Of a stretch of 49,183 nucleotides of DNA, positions 6,898 to 15,715 are shown piece after piece. A program made the position numbers and the translations under genes. The stretch lies in contig JALORC010000046.1 in the NCBI GenBank assembly GCA_025459175.1, forward strand, positions 1-49,183, given 5' to 3'. How positions within the stretch are numbered: the stretch's first letter is position 1; each line of letters opens with the position of its first letter. A model generated the notes under the pieces. The model saw only the letters and a program-made list of their open reading frames with translations. It searched no databases and had not been told where the DNA came from. The DNA is from Planctomycetota bacterium. Lineage in GTDB: Bacteria > Planctomycetota > UBA1135 > UBA2386.

Positions 6898-7983
6898 ATG
6901 CGATTCCTCCTCAGCCTGCTGTCCGCCCTGGCGCTGCCTGCGCAGGGCTTCGTCAGTCCCTCACACTTCGCCGCCGTCGAAGGCACCGGCAGCAGCCAGC
7001 TGCCGTTCGGCACGCAGTCGCTGCCGGCGCGCTACCTGCAGGTGCACGACGGTGTGCCGGCGCAGACGATCACCGGTCTGGCGTTCCGCCACGACACCAA
7101 TGGCACCGTCCGGCCGGCGTTCACGCTGACCGTCGACGTGTGGCTGTCGACCGCGGTGGCGCCGGCGGCGGCCGCCGTCGCTGGGTTCGACGCCAACCAC
7201 GGCGTCGACAAGCGCCACGTGATCGTCAACCGCACCGTGACTGTGCCGGCCAATGATCCGGCGCGCTTGCCCGGTGCGTTCCTGCTCGACCTGCCGTTCG
7301 ATCCGGGGCAGGACTTCGTGTTCGCCGGCGGCGGTGCGTCCCTGTGCTGGGAAGTCCAGGTCACCGCGAACAGCTCGCTCGCCAGCAACGTGCCGTTCGA
7401 CGCGGTGCAGACCCAGGGGCCGACGCCGAGCGCTCCTGGTCTCGTCGGTACCCGCGCGTACAGCGGTTGTGTCGCCACCGGCCGCACGCAACCGATCGCG
7501 ATCGCACCGCTGAACTCGTCGGTCGACTGGGTCGCCGGCCTCGCGCAGCAGCGGGTCAGCGGTCAGCAGTTGCTGGCGAACGGCATCGTCGTGTGGGCCA
7601 GCGGCAGTGGGGCCGGCAGTTGGAGCGGCGCGCCGTTGCCGATCCTGTTGCCGACCACGACCGGGGCGCCGTCGGGCACCTGCACGCTGTTCACCGACCC
7701 GGCGTGGTTGACCGCCGGCGTCGCGTCGGCGAGCGGCACCGCGCTGTTGCAGCTGCAGTACGCGGTCACCCCGGCGCTGCACGGGGCGTTGCTGCCGGTG
7801 CAGCTGATCGGACTCGATGCCGCGGCCAATGCGCTCGGCATCACCACCAGCAATCTGGTCGTGCAACAGCTGGTGGCGCCGTACCCGGCGGCGCCCGGCA
7901 TCCAGCGCGTCTACGCGGTCGGCGGACTCGCTGCCACCGGCACCGTCGACGCCGGCTCGCCGCTGATCACGCGGTTCCAGTGA
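6898..7983 (+). CDS. Secreted protein of unknown function
   Basis: 361 residues with a clear signal peptide ([18 protein letters not shown]) and a beta-rich, Gly/Ala/Thr-rich body. It contains the conserved-looking [20 protein letters not shown] and two Cys-containing segments. It resembles the secreted proteins of planctomycetes that hold jelly-roll-like domains, but I recognise no named family. The ATG at 6898 is chosen for the signal peptide; an upstream start at 6859 would mask it. It is divergent from the sigma-factor fusion gene. Confidence 0.7.
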   Translation: MRFLLSLLSALALPAQGFVSPSHFAAVEGTGSSQLPFGTQSLPARYLQVHDGVPAQTITGLAFRHDTNGTVRPAFTLTVDVWLSTAVAPAAAAVAGFDANHGVDKRHVIVNRTVTVPANDPARLPGAFLLDLPFDPGQDFVFAGGGASLCWEVQVTANSSLASNVPFDAVQTQGPTPSAPGLVGTRAYSGCVATGRTQPIAIAPLNSSVDWVAGLAQQRVSGQQLLANGIVVWASGSGAGSWSGAPLPILLPTTTGAPSGTCTLFTDPAWLTAGVASASGTALLQLQYAVTPALHGALLPVQLIGLDAAANALGITTSNLVVQQLVAPYPAAPGIQRVYAVGGLAATGTVDAGSPLITRFQ

Positions 7984-8053
7984 GCACCGCGCAGCACCGT
8001 GGCGCGGTTGCGTATGGCGCGCGCGATCGCGGTTGGGCATCGTGCCCGGCGTC

Positions 8054-8407
8054 ATGAGCGAGCTCCCGCCCTGTCCGCAGTGCAAGTCGAGTTACACCTA
8101 CGAGGACCGGGCGCTGTTCGTGTGCCCCGAGTGCGGCCACGAGTGGTCGGCGGCGACCGCCGCCGCCGAAGCACCGGTCGCCGACGGACCGAAGGTGTGG
8201 AGGGACGCCAACGGCACCATGCTGCAGGACGGCGACAGCGTGGTCGTGATAAAGGACCTGAAGGTGCGCGGCGCGTCGTCGTCGCTGAAGGTCGGCACCA
8301 AAGTGCGCAACATCCGGCTCGTCGACGGCGATCACGACATCGACTGCAAGATCGACGGCTTCGGCGCGATGCAGTTGAAGTCGGAGTACGTGCGCAAGGC
8401 GACCTGA
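8054..8407 (+). CDS. yjdM: YjdM/PhnA-family zinc-ribbon protein
   Basis: 117 residues. The N-terminal zinc ribbon has Cys7-x2-Cys10 and Cys24-x2-Cys27 (PPCPQC and [10 protein letters not shown]). It is followed by the family-typical C-terminal beta-barrel with [20 protein letters not shown] and [21 protein letters not shown]. coli YjdM, formerly PhnA, has the same length and order; its role is not established despite the old phosphonate name. The ATG at 8054 starts [10 protein letters not shown] as in homologues. It converges with the M48 protease gene, 10 bp between stops. Confidence 0.92.
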   Translation: MSELPPCPQCKSSYTYEDRALFVCPECGHEWSAATAAAEAPVADGPKVWRDANGTMLQDGDSVVVIKDLKVRGASSSLKVGTKVRNIRLVDGDHDIDCKIDGFGAMQLKSEYVRKAT

Positions 8408-8417
8408 GCGCGGCGGT

Positions 8418-9272
8418 TCACTTGCCGGTCGGAGCCGGCGCCTTCTTGATCGGGCCGGTGCCGCCGCCCGGGGTCGGTGCCGTGCCCGCCGGTGGCGGTG
8501 TCGGCGCCGGCGCGGCCGGCGGTTGCCAGTTCTTCTCCTGCTCGCGCAGGATCGGGATCATCTCGCGCAGCTTCTTGGCGCGTTCGAGTGGATCCGGGTG
8601 GGTGCTCAACCAGGACGGCGTGTCGCCGCTGCCGAGCTTGGCCATGCGCTCCCACAGCGGCGGCGCCTGGTCGGGGTCGTAGCCGGCGCGGATCGCGTAG
8701 CGCAGCCCTTCGAGGTCGGCTTCGCTCTCGTGTTCGCGGCTGAACGGCAGCAGCACCCCGACCTGCGCGCCCATGCCGAGGGCGGCCATCACGCCGGCCT
8801 TCGCCTCGTCGCCCATCTGCACGATGCCGAGTCCCGCCTGCACCGCCGACATGCCGGCCTGCGTGATCGTGCCCTGGGTCATGCGCTTGCCGCCGTGGCG
8901 CAGGATCGCGTGCGCGACCTCGTGCCCCATCACGATCGCCAGCCCGTCCTCGTTCTGCGTGATCGGCAGGATCCCGGTGTAGATCGCGATGCGACCGTTG
9001 GGCAGACAGAACGCGTTCGGGATGTCGTCGGCGCGCAGCAGCCGCGCTTCCCACGGGAACTTCGTCTCGCCCGAGGCCGCGGCGATCTTCTTCGCGACGC
9101 GCTGCACCATCTCGTAGTCCCGGCCCGAGTCGACGATCCCCTTGGTCTCCTTGGTCGCCTCCTCGTAGGCCTGCAGGCGCAGCGGCTCGAGCTCATCGTC
9201 CGAGGAGATGTTGCAGGCCGCCGGCAGCATGGCCAGCAGTCCGGCGAACAGGGCGCGCAGCAGTCTTGGCAT
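8418..9272 (-). CDS. M48-family metalloprotease lipoprotein
   Basis: A zinc protease of 284 residues. A signal peptide with lipobox LPAAC places the mature N-terminus at Cys20, so it should be anchored in the cell envelope. The HExxH motif is HEVAH (117-121), and the third ligand is expected in HESEADLEGLRYA (about 181-193). The family (Oma1/HtpX/BepA-like) degrades or refolds envelope proteins. The C-terminus is Pro/Gly/Thr-rich and probably disordered. ATG 9272 is chosen for the lipoprotein signal. The thiolase gene diverges from it with very short spacing, so the two promoters must overlap. Confidence 0.9.
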   Translation of the reverse strand: MPRLLRALFAGLLAMLPAACNISSDDELEPLRLQAYEEATKETKGIVDSGRDYEMVQRVAKKIAAASGETKFPWEARLLRADDIPNAFCLPNGRIAIYTGILPITQNEDGLAIVMGHEVAHAILRHGGKRMTQGTITQAGMSAVQAGLGIVQMGDEAKAGVMAALGMGAQVGVLLPFSREHESEADLEGLRYAIRAGYDPDQAPPLWERMAKLGSGDTPSWLSTHPDPLERAKKLREMIPILREQEKNWQPPAAPAPTPPPAGTAPTPGGGTGPIKKAPAPTGK

Positions 9273-9354
9273 GGGCGGGATGCTACGCCGGGCCGCGGCG
9301 GCGGTCATCCGGGGCAACCCCGGCGGCGGCCGAAACCTTGCGATCGGCGGGGGC

Positions 9355-10572
9355 ATGCTCGATGCTCTGCGGATGCGACCAGAACTGGTGATCGTCGGCG
9401 GTGCGCGCACCGCCATGGCGGAGTATTCGGGCACGCCGGGCTTCGGCAAGTTCAAGGACATCACGGCGATCGACCTCGCCGCGCACGCCGCCAAGGCGGC
9501 TCTGCAGCGCAGCGGGGTCAAGCCCGAACTGGTCGACGAGACGTTCGTCGGCAACGCCGCGCAGAGCAGCAGCGATGCGATCTACGGTGCGCGCCACGTC
9601 GCGCTGAAGGCGGGCGTGCCGATCGAGAAGCCGGCGCTGACGGTCAATCGCCTGTGCGGCTCCGGCATCCAGTCGGTGGTGTCGGCCGCGCACACGATTC
9701 TCGCTGGCGAGGCGCAGCTGTGCCTCGCGGGGGGCATGGAGAACATGAGCCAGGTGCCGCACGTGATCCGCGGCGCCCGCGAAGGGTTCCGCTTCGGCCA
9801 GGAGCAGAAGATCGAGGACCTGCTGTTCGCGGCGCTCTACGACCCGTTCTGCAAGTTCTTCATGGCGCAGACCGCCGAGAACGTCGCCAAGAAGCTCGGT
9901 ATCTCGCGGCAGGAACAGGACGAGTACGCACTGCGCAGCCACCAGCTCGGCGCCGCCGCGGTCAAGGCCGGCAAGTTCGCCGCCGAGATCGCGCCGTTGA
10001 CGATCAACCTCGGCAAGAAGGAAGTCGTCGTCGACAAGGACGATCACATCAAGCCGGAGACGACGCTCGAGGCGCTCAGTGGCCTGCGCGCCGCGTTCGG
10101 CAAGGACGGCACGGTGACCGCCGGTAACGCGTCGGGCATCGTCGACGGCGCCGCGATGCTGGTGGTGACCACGGCGCAGCGGGCGAAGGAACTCGGCTTG
10201 AAGCCGAAGGCGCGCATCCGTTCGTGGGGCCTCGCCGGCGTGCTGCCCGAGATCATGGGCATCGGCCCGGTGCCGGCGATCCAGCAGGCGTGCCAGAAGG
10301 CCGGCCTGAAGGTCCAAGACCTGGACCTGATCGAGATCAACGAGGCGTTCTCGGCGCAGTATCTCGGCTGCGAGAAGGAGCTGAAGCTCGACCGCAACAA
10401 GTGCAACGTCAACGGCGGCGCGATCGCGCTCGGCCACCCGCTCGGCGCCACCGGCGCGCGGTTGTTGCTGACGCTGGTGCGCGAGATGGAGCAGAGCGGC
10501 AAGTCGCTCGGCTGCGCCTCGGCCTGCATCGGCGGCGGTCAGGGCATCGCGATGATCCTGGAGCAGGTCTGA
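9355..10572 (+). CDS. Thiolase (acetyl-CoA C-acyltransferase)
   Basis: About 405 residues, the normal thiolase length. The nucleophile Cys lies in NRLCGSGIQSV (about residue 101). The catalytic His is in GGAIALGHPLGATGAR and the second acid/base Cys in SACIGGGQGIAM. The enzyme condenses or cleaves acyl-CoA units in fatty-acid or acetoacetyl-CoA metabolism; biosynthetic and degradative roles cannot be separated here. The ATG at 9373 (MRPELVIVGG) is an equally possible start. An aconitase-family gene begins 7 bp after its stop with its ribosome site near the thiolase stop, so the two are probably co-transcribed. Confidence 0.93.
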   Translation: MLDALRMRPELVIVGGARTAMAEYSGTPGFGKFKDITAIDLAAHAAKAALQRSGVKPELVDETFVGNAAQSSSDAIYGARHVALKAGVPIEKPALTVNRLCGSGIQSVVSAAHTILAGEAQLCLAGGMENMSQVPHVIRGAREGFRFGQEQKIEDLLFAALYDPFCKFFMAQTAENVAKKLGISRQEQDEYALRSHQLGAAAVKAGKFAAEIAPLTINLGKKEVVVDKDDHIKPETTLEALSGLRAAFGKDGTVTAGNASGIVDGAAMLVVTTAQRAKELGLKPKARIRSWGLAGVLPEIMGIGPVPAIQQACQKAGLKVQDLDLIEINEAFSAQYLGCEKELKLDRNKCNVNGGAIALGHPLGATGARLLLTLVREMEQSGKSLGCASACIGGGQGIAMILEQV

Positions 10573-10579
10573 GGTCACG

Positions 10580-12544
10580 ATGCTGCCCAACACCATCCAG
10601 TTCTCCGGCCGCGTGCTCTACCTCAGCGAGGACCAGGAGCAGCTCAAGGCGCAGCTGTACGGCCAGGAGCGTCTGTCCCATGATCCGGCGCGCAAGCTGG
10701 TCGACAACATCTCGACCGACGAGCTGACCCCGGGCTGGGTCTGCTACTACTACGACGAGACGCTGGCGCGCTACTGCCTGGTCGGCTTGCGCGGCGGCAA
10801 CATCAAGCAGGACGCGATCAAGAACGGCGGCTTCTCGGTGATCGTCAGCGGCGTCAGCAAGGGCTGCGGCAGCTCGCGCGAGACGGCGCCGTACAGCGAG
10901 CTGAAGGCCGGCATCCAGCTGGTCGTCGCCAAGAACATCGAGAAGATCTACGGCCAGAACTGCCAGAACATCGGGCTGCTGACGTCGACCGACTTCTCGC
11001 TGCTGCCGCGCATCGAGCGCGGTGAGGCGATCCCGATCGAGGAGTTCACCAAGGGTCTCGACGCGATCGCGACCGAGATCGTGCGCCACGGCGGCCTGTT
11101 CGCCTACAACCAGGCGCGCCTGGCCGGCAAGACCGTGCCGCCGGCGGTGACGACGAAGAGCCGGCCGATGACGCTGTGCGAGAAGATCATCGCCCAGCGC
11201 GCGATCGCCGACGCCAAGACCGGTCGCACCGGCATCCCGGCGGTGGCGCCCGGCGACGCGCTGTTCGTGCGCACCGACGTGCGCTTCAGCCACGAATACG
11301 TGACGCCGATGGCGGAGGCGCTGTTCCGCATGGGCCTCGGCGCCGACGCGAAGATCACCGACCCGAAGTCGGTGTTCGCGTTCCGCGACCACCTGACGTT
11401 CCTCGACCGCATCATGCCCGAGGCGCACGTGAAGATGGGCCTGAAGGAACAGGCCGCGTCGCTCGCCACCGTGCAGGAGGCGTTCACCAAGAAGCAGGGG
11501 GTCAAGCTCTACGGCGAGGTCCACCGCGGTGGCAACCTGGTCGGCAGCGAGGGCATCTGCCACAACATCGTCATCGAGGACATCGCCGAGCCGGGCCAGC
11601 TGGTGATCGGCACCGACAGCCACACGTGCATGGCGGGCGCGATCGGTTGCTTCGCGTTCGGTGTCGGGTCGACCGACATGGCGAACAGCTGGTTCACCAA
11701 GGACGTGCGCGTCAAGGTGCCGGAGTCGGTGCGCGTCAACCTGCGCGGCAGCATGAAGTCCGGCGTCTGCGCGAAGGACGTCATGCTGCACCTGCTCGCC
11801 GACGAGTTCTTCAAGACCGGCGCCGGCATCGGCAAGGTGCTCGAGTTCGGCGGCCCGGGCACGATGGCGCTCGGTCTCGACGAACGCGCGACGCTGACCA
11901 ACATGGCGGTCGAGGCCGGTGGCTTCACCGGCATCATCGAGGCCGACGACGTGGTCGTCGACTACATCGCCACCCAGCGCGGCACCGATCGCAAGAAGCT
12001 GCAGGCGCAGATCGTCAAGGCCGACCCCGGTGCCTCGTACTGCAAGACGTTCGACATCGACCTCGGTGCCGTCGAGATGACGGTGGCTTTGCCGGGCGAC
12101 CCACGCAACGGCATGCCGCTGGCGAAGCTGCGCCAGCAGGGGCCGAAGAAGATCCACATCGCCTACGGCGGTTCGTGCACCGGCGGCAAGAAGGCCGACA
12201 TGGACATGTATGCCGAGGTCGTGCGCAAGGCGCAGGGCAAGGGCCGCACGCTGCAGGCCAAGACCTACATCCAGTTCGGCAGCCAGCGCATCCGCGCGTA
12301 TGCCGAGCAGATGGGCTACGTGTCGTTGTTCGAGGGGGCCGGCATCGAACTGATCGACCCGAGCTGCGGCGCGTGCATCAAGGCCGGGCCCGGGGTCTCG
12401 TTCACCAAGGACGAGGTCACGGTGTCGGCGATCAACCGCAACTTCCCGGGCCGCTCCGGCCCCGGCGACGTCTATCTGGCGAGCCCCTATGTGGTCGCCG
12501 CCAGCGCGTTCCTCGGCCACGTCGGCGGGCCAGAGGAGCTGTAA
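10580..12544 (+). CDS. Aconitase/isopropylmalate-isomerase family protein, small and large domains fused
   Basis: 654 residues in one chain with reversed order. The swivel (LeuD-like) domain comes first, about 1-185, with SKGCGSSRETAPYSEL and the conserved GQNCQNIGLL. The LeuC/aconitase domain follows, about 200-650, with GTDSHTCMAGAIG, SCTGGK (first cluster Cys) and DPSCGACIKAGPG (two cluster Cys). All three 4Fe-4S ligands are present, so hydro-lyase activity is expected. The substrate (isopropylmalate, homoaconitate, citrate or another) cannot be told from sequence. GAGGT lies just upstream of the ATG. It follows the thiolase gene closely, hinting at a shared acyl or acid pathway. Confidence 0.88.
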   Translation: MLPNTIQFSGRVLYLSEDQEQLKAQLYGQERLSHDPARKLVDNISTDELTPGWVCYYYDETLARYCLVGLRGGNIKQDAIKNGGFSVIVSGVSKGCGSSRETAPYSELKAGIQLVVAKNIEKIYGQNCQNIGLLTSTDFSLLPRIERGEAIPIEEFTKGLDAIATEIVRHGGLFAYNQARLAGKTVPPAVTTKSRPMTLCEKIIAQRAIADAKTGRTGIPAVAPGDALFVRTDVRFSHEYVTPMAEALFRMGLGADAKITDPKSVFAFRDHLTFLDRIMPEAHVKMGLKEQAASLATVQEAFTKKQGVKLYGEVHRGGNLVGSEGICHNIVIEDIAEPGQLVIGTDSHTCMAGAIGCFAFGVGSTDMANSWFTKDVRVKVPESVRVNLRGSMKSGVCAKDVMLHLLADEFFKTGAGIGKVLEFGGPGTMALGLDERATLTNMAVEAGGFTGIIEADDVVVDYIATQRGTDRKKLQAQIVKADPGASYCKTFDIDLGAVEMTVALPGDPRNGMPLAKLRQQGPKKIHIAYGGSCTGGKKADMDMYAEVVRKAQGKGRTLQAKTYIQFGSQRIRAYAEQMGYVSLFEGAGIELIDPSCGACIKAGPGVSFTKDEVTVSAINRNFPGRSGPGDVYLASPYVVAASAFLGHVGGPEEL

Positions 12545-12565
12545 CACGGCGAGCTGCAACAGCGC

Positions 12566-12605
12566 GAGCGGGCGCCCGGCGAGCGGGCGGCCGCCGCGCC
12601 CGCTC
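12566..12605. terminator. Strong hairpin between convergent genes
   Basis: GAGCGGGCGC (12566-12575) pairs with GCGCCCGCTC (12596-12605) in a ten-base stem with a GC-rich loop. It sits between the aconitase-family gene and the convergent kelch-like gene and reaches into the latter's stop codon. It lacks a U tract, so it may act as a bidirectional block or RNA end. Confidence 0.5.
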
Positions 12606-13998
12606 AGCTGCCGAGCACGCCGTGGATCGCGTTGCTCAGACCACCGAAGCCGTTCGGCGACTGGTCGTCGAGCACCAGCGCCTGCGAGAACAGCCCGGTG
12701 CCGGCGAGGCTCGGCGTGTTCGGGATCGACAGCACGTGCGTGAAGCCACCGGTCACCACCTCGGTGATCAGCAGATCCGGCCGCACCTGCAGACTGCAGC
12801 CGGCAATGCCGACCGAGGTGAGGTCCAGCGGCAGGTAGAGGCCCGGCGCGAACTGCAGGTTGTCGAGGCCGTGGATCACGAGCCCGACCGTCAGCGCCGG
12901 GGCGCCGCTCAGGGTCAGGCTGTAGTTGGTGCCGAACTGCGGCAGCGTCGACGGCGTGAACGACGGCACGCCAGTGCTGGTGGCGCAGCCGCGCCCGAAC
13001 GGGGCCGCGATCGCGGTGGTGGCGCCGCTGTAGGTCCAGGTCTCGTTGTTGACCGTGCCGGCGGGCGTCGGGCCGCTGCCGCCGAAGTAGACCGACTGGT
13101 TCGTGGTCGGCAGGTAGGCCATGAAGCCCTCGGTGCTCTTGGCCGGCCCGACGGTCGCGACCGTGGTCCAGTCATTGCCGTCGTATTCCCAGGTGGTCTG
13201 CTGGGCCGCACCCGCACCGAAGCCGCCGTAGAGCACGAGCCGGCCACGGAAGTCGTCGTAGACCATGCTGGCGCGATAGCCGGTGAGCGGCGAGTTCGCG
13301 GTCGACCGCAGCACCCAGTCGGCGCCGTCGTATTCGTAGGTGGTCCGGTAGTCGGTGCCGGGCGGCGTGCCGTTGAAGCCGCCGAACATCACGATGACGC
13401 CGCGCCCCTTGTCGTAGGCCATCGCCGGCGCCTCGAGTCCGGGCGGCGTGGTCGGGGTGAACGCCTGGCTCCAGGTGGTGCCGTTGTATTCCCAGGTCTG
13501 GTTGCCACCGAGGGCGGTGGAGCCGCTCTGGGTGCCGTAGATCACCGTCACTCCGCGCCGTTCGTCATAGGCCATGCCGTAGAACGCGCGCGCGTTCGGC
13601 GAGGTCGGGGTGGCGATCTGCTGCCAGTCGGAGCCGTCCCACTCCCAGGTGTCGTTGGCGGTCGTGGTCGTGGTCGGCGAGCGGCCGCCGAACGCGACGA
13701 GGCGGTTGCGGCGGCTGTCGTAGACCATCTTGTGGCCCCAGCGCGGCGGCGGCGTGGTCGCCGGCGTCAGCTGCGTCCAGGTTGCACCGTCGAACGTCCA
13801 GGTCTCGTTGAGGGTCAGGGTCGGCCCGGACTGCAGGCCGCCGTACATCACGAGCCCGCCCTGGCTCGGATGGAAGGCTAGCCCACCCTGGCGGCGCGCC
13901 AGCGTGGTCGGGAACGGCGCTGGCGTGAGCAGGGTCCAGGTCTGCGCGGTGGCGAGGCTGCCGAGCAAGGTGGCGAGCAGCAGGTGACGAGTGATCAT
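12604..13998 (-). CDS. Secreted kelch-like six-bladed propeller protein
   Basis: 464 residues with a signal peptide (MITRHLLLATLLGSLATAQ). Six repeats of about 50 residues follow, each with a pattern like AYDxxRGxxVxxGG, then TWEYDGxxW, as in kelch/galactose-oxidase-like propellers. The last 120 residues form a separate module with FGRGCATSTGVPSF, LTLSGAPA and an IAGCSLQV motif that is also seen in two other proteins of this window. The repeats suggest binding rather than catalysis. ATG 13998 is chosen for the signal peptide. No specific ligand or partner is visible. Confidence 0.85.
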   Translation of the reverse strand: MITRHLLLATLLGSLATAQTWTLLTPAPFPTTLARRQGGLAFHPSQGGLVMYGGLQSGPTLTLNETWTFDGATWTQLTPATTPPPRWGHKMVYDSRRNRLVAFGGRSPTTTTTANDTWEWDGSDWQQIATPTSPNARAFYGMAYDERRGVTVIYGTQSGSTALGGNQTWEYNGTTWSQAFTPTTPPGLEAPAMAYDKGRGVIVMFGGFNGTPPGTDYRTTYEYDGADWVLRSTANSPLTGYRASMVYDDFRGRLVLYGGFGAGAAQQTTWEYDGNDWTTVATVGPAKSTEGFMAYLPTTNQSVYFGGSGPTPAGTVNNETWTYSGATTAIAAPFGRGCATSTGVPSFTPSTLPQFGTNYSLTLSGAPALTVGLVIHGLDNLQFAPGLYLPLDLTSVGIAGCSLQVRPDLLITEVVTGGFTHVLSIPNTPSLAGTGLFSQALVLDDQSPNGFGGLSNAIHGVLGS

Positions 13999-14134
13999 GA
14001 GGCTTCGAGGATGAGGTACGGGCGCTCCGTACCGCGTGGTGGGCGACAGAGTGCCGGGCGCGGCTGGCGGCAAATCGCCCATTCCTGCGTGTCGCAGTTT
14101 CGTTGCAATCGACGGTGGGTGGTCGTCGCCGGGC

Positions 14135-14593
14135 CTACGGCGAACGGCGCAACCCGGCCGAGCGCAGGCCGCACGCCGCGACCAGCGCCGGCATCGTCGC
14201 CGCGGCGAGCCAGAAGGCCCAGGTCCAGCGCGCCGACACCCCGCGCAGCATGCCAGGCCCCTGGTGCCACTCGTAGGCCAGCGCCAGCGCACTCAGCACG
14301 GCCAGCAACAGGCTCGCCGGTCGCACCGCGCGCTGCGTGGTCGTGTTCGAGGTCTCGGCCATCGCCATGATCGCGATCAGCAGGCTGCTGCAGAAGCACG
14401 TGAAGCCGGCTTGCGATTGCCAGCCGGGGGGGCCGTGCAGATCGCCGAACAGGCGTTCGAACTGCACGCGGATCCACGGCCGGGTGCCGGCGAAGGCGAG
14501 GGCGGCGGCGCTGCCGAACAACAACCAGGCGTAGCGTCCGGCCGGGTTGCCGGGGCGACGGTGGCTCGGAGGGGTTTCGGCACGAAAGCGCAT
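14135..14593 (-). CDS. Four-helix membrane protein of unknown function
   Basis: 152 residues with hydrophobic helices around RYAWLLFGSAAALAFA, GFTCFCSSLLIAIMAMA, ASLLLAVLSALALAY and WTWAFWLAAATMPALVAACG. The N-terminus is basic and lies inside. I do not recognise the family. The ATG at 14593 is chosen because the frame upstream of it lacks coding character. It is the first gene on this strand before a divergent plus-strand membrane protein. Confidence 0.6.
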   Translation of the reverse strand: MRFRAETPPSHRRPGNPAGRYAWLLFGSAAALAFAGTRPWIRVQFERLFGDLHGPPGWQSQAGFTCFCSSLLIAIMAMAETSNTTTQRAVRPASLLLAVLSALALAYEWHQGPGMLRGVSARWTWAFWLAAATMPALVAACGLRSAGLRRSP

Positions 14594-14776
14594 CGTGTGC
14601 TCACGGTAGGCATCGGGCCGGTGCCGACCAGTCCCGACCGCGACGACCGGGCCAGGTTCGTCGGCCAGGCTCTCCGGCTGGGCACACCGGCTGGGCTTGC
14701 CCGCTGGGCCGATGCCAGCGCACGATGGTACCGGAGTGCAGTCGGCGCAGGCCCGCTGGCCGAAGAGAGGCAGGCG

Positions 14777-15715
14777 ATGACTGCCGACGATTGGGAGCCG
14801 CTGCCGCCCGAGCAGCTCTGCCGCCATCCGGGCGAGCTCGGCGCACTGCCGTCGGCGGCGGCACCGGCACCACCCGGGGCACCGCCGGCCCGTCCCGCGG
14901 CACCACCGGTGCCGTCGCCACCGGCCGCACCTGACCCCGCCGCCGAACAGGCGCTGTTCGCGCTGAAGCAGCGCCTGCAGCAGCAGGGCAAGGGCCGCAG
15001 TCTGATCGCGGCGGTGCAGCATCGCGAGCAGCGGCAGCAGCGACAGCAGGCGGCGCGCGGCGTGGCGTCGCTGCAGGCGACCTTGGTGCACATCGAGGCA
15101 CCCGCGGCGCCAGCGTCACCGCCGCCACCGCCGCCGGAGTGCACCGTCGACGAACGCGCCTCCGACTTCGACGCGCGCGAGCTGGAACCCTGGTTCCGCG
15201 AGCTGCCGGACACCGAACGCCAGCGATTGCGCACGGTGTGGTGGCACGAGCGGCATCGCGACGATCACGCGCTGCAGGGGCTGCGCGTCCGGCTGCAGCG
15301 CGCGGCAAGCTATGGCGCGATGGTGCTCGGTGGCCTCGGCCTGCTGCAGTCGCTGATGCTCGGTGGTTTCCAGACGGTCCTGCCCCTCGCGGTCCTCGGC
15401 GCGATCGCCGCAGTGATCGCCGAACTCGGCGGCGGCGGGCGGTTCCTGTATGCGGCGCTCGGCCCGGTGGCCTGGGTGGCGGTGATGGGACCGATCGTGT
15501 TGGTGACGCCGTTCGCGATGCCCGGCGTGCTGCTCGCCGCCTACGGCTTCGGCGCGATCGGCATGGACGGCGAGATGCGCCGCAGTGCCGGCTTCGTCGA
15601 CCAGCTGCCGCCGACGCCGCCCGCGGCGCCCGACGCTACGGCACCTGCACCGGCACCTGCTGCCGTTCCCCCGGCCGCAGCGCCAGCTGCTGCTGCGCCC
15701 GCGGCTCGCCGTTGA
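14777..15715 (+). CDS. Membrane protein with long Ala/Pro linker and coiled-coil segment
   Basis: 312 residues. The order is an acidic N-terminus (MTADDWEPLPPEQLCRHPGE), a Pro/Ala linker, a Gln-rich predicted coiled coil (QRLQQQGKGRSLIAAVQHRE), a second Asp/Glu-rich soluble part and four hydrophobic helices (about residues 180-275). It ends in an Ala/Pro tail. The pattern resembles cytosolic-tail membrane proteins found near sigma factors, but no family is recognised. A GAGAGG ribosome site precedes the ATG. Its last 80 bases overlap the convergent secreted-protein gene. Confidence 0.7.
   Translation: MTADDWEPLPPEQLCRHPGELGALPSAAAPAPPGAPPARPAAPPVPSPPAAPDPAAEQALFALKQRLQQQGKGRSLIAAVQHREQRQQRQQAARGVASLQATLVHIEAPAAPASPPPPPPECTVDERASDFDARELEPWFRELPDTERQRLRTVWWHERHRDDHALQGLRVRLQRAASYGAMVLGGLGLLQSLMLGGFQTVLPLAVLGAIAAVIAELGGGGRFLYAALGPVAWVAVMGPIVLVTPFAMPGVLLAAYGFGAIGMDGEMRRSAGFVDQLPPTPPAAPDATAPAPAPAAVPPAAAPAAAAPAARR

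Noticed and set aside
10409..12559. Minus-strand 716-residue frame opposite the aconitase-family gene
   Set aside because: No recognisable domain; the plus-strand frame has intact cluster motifs.
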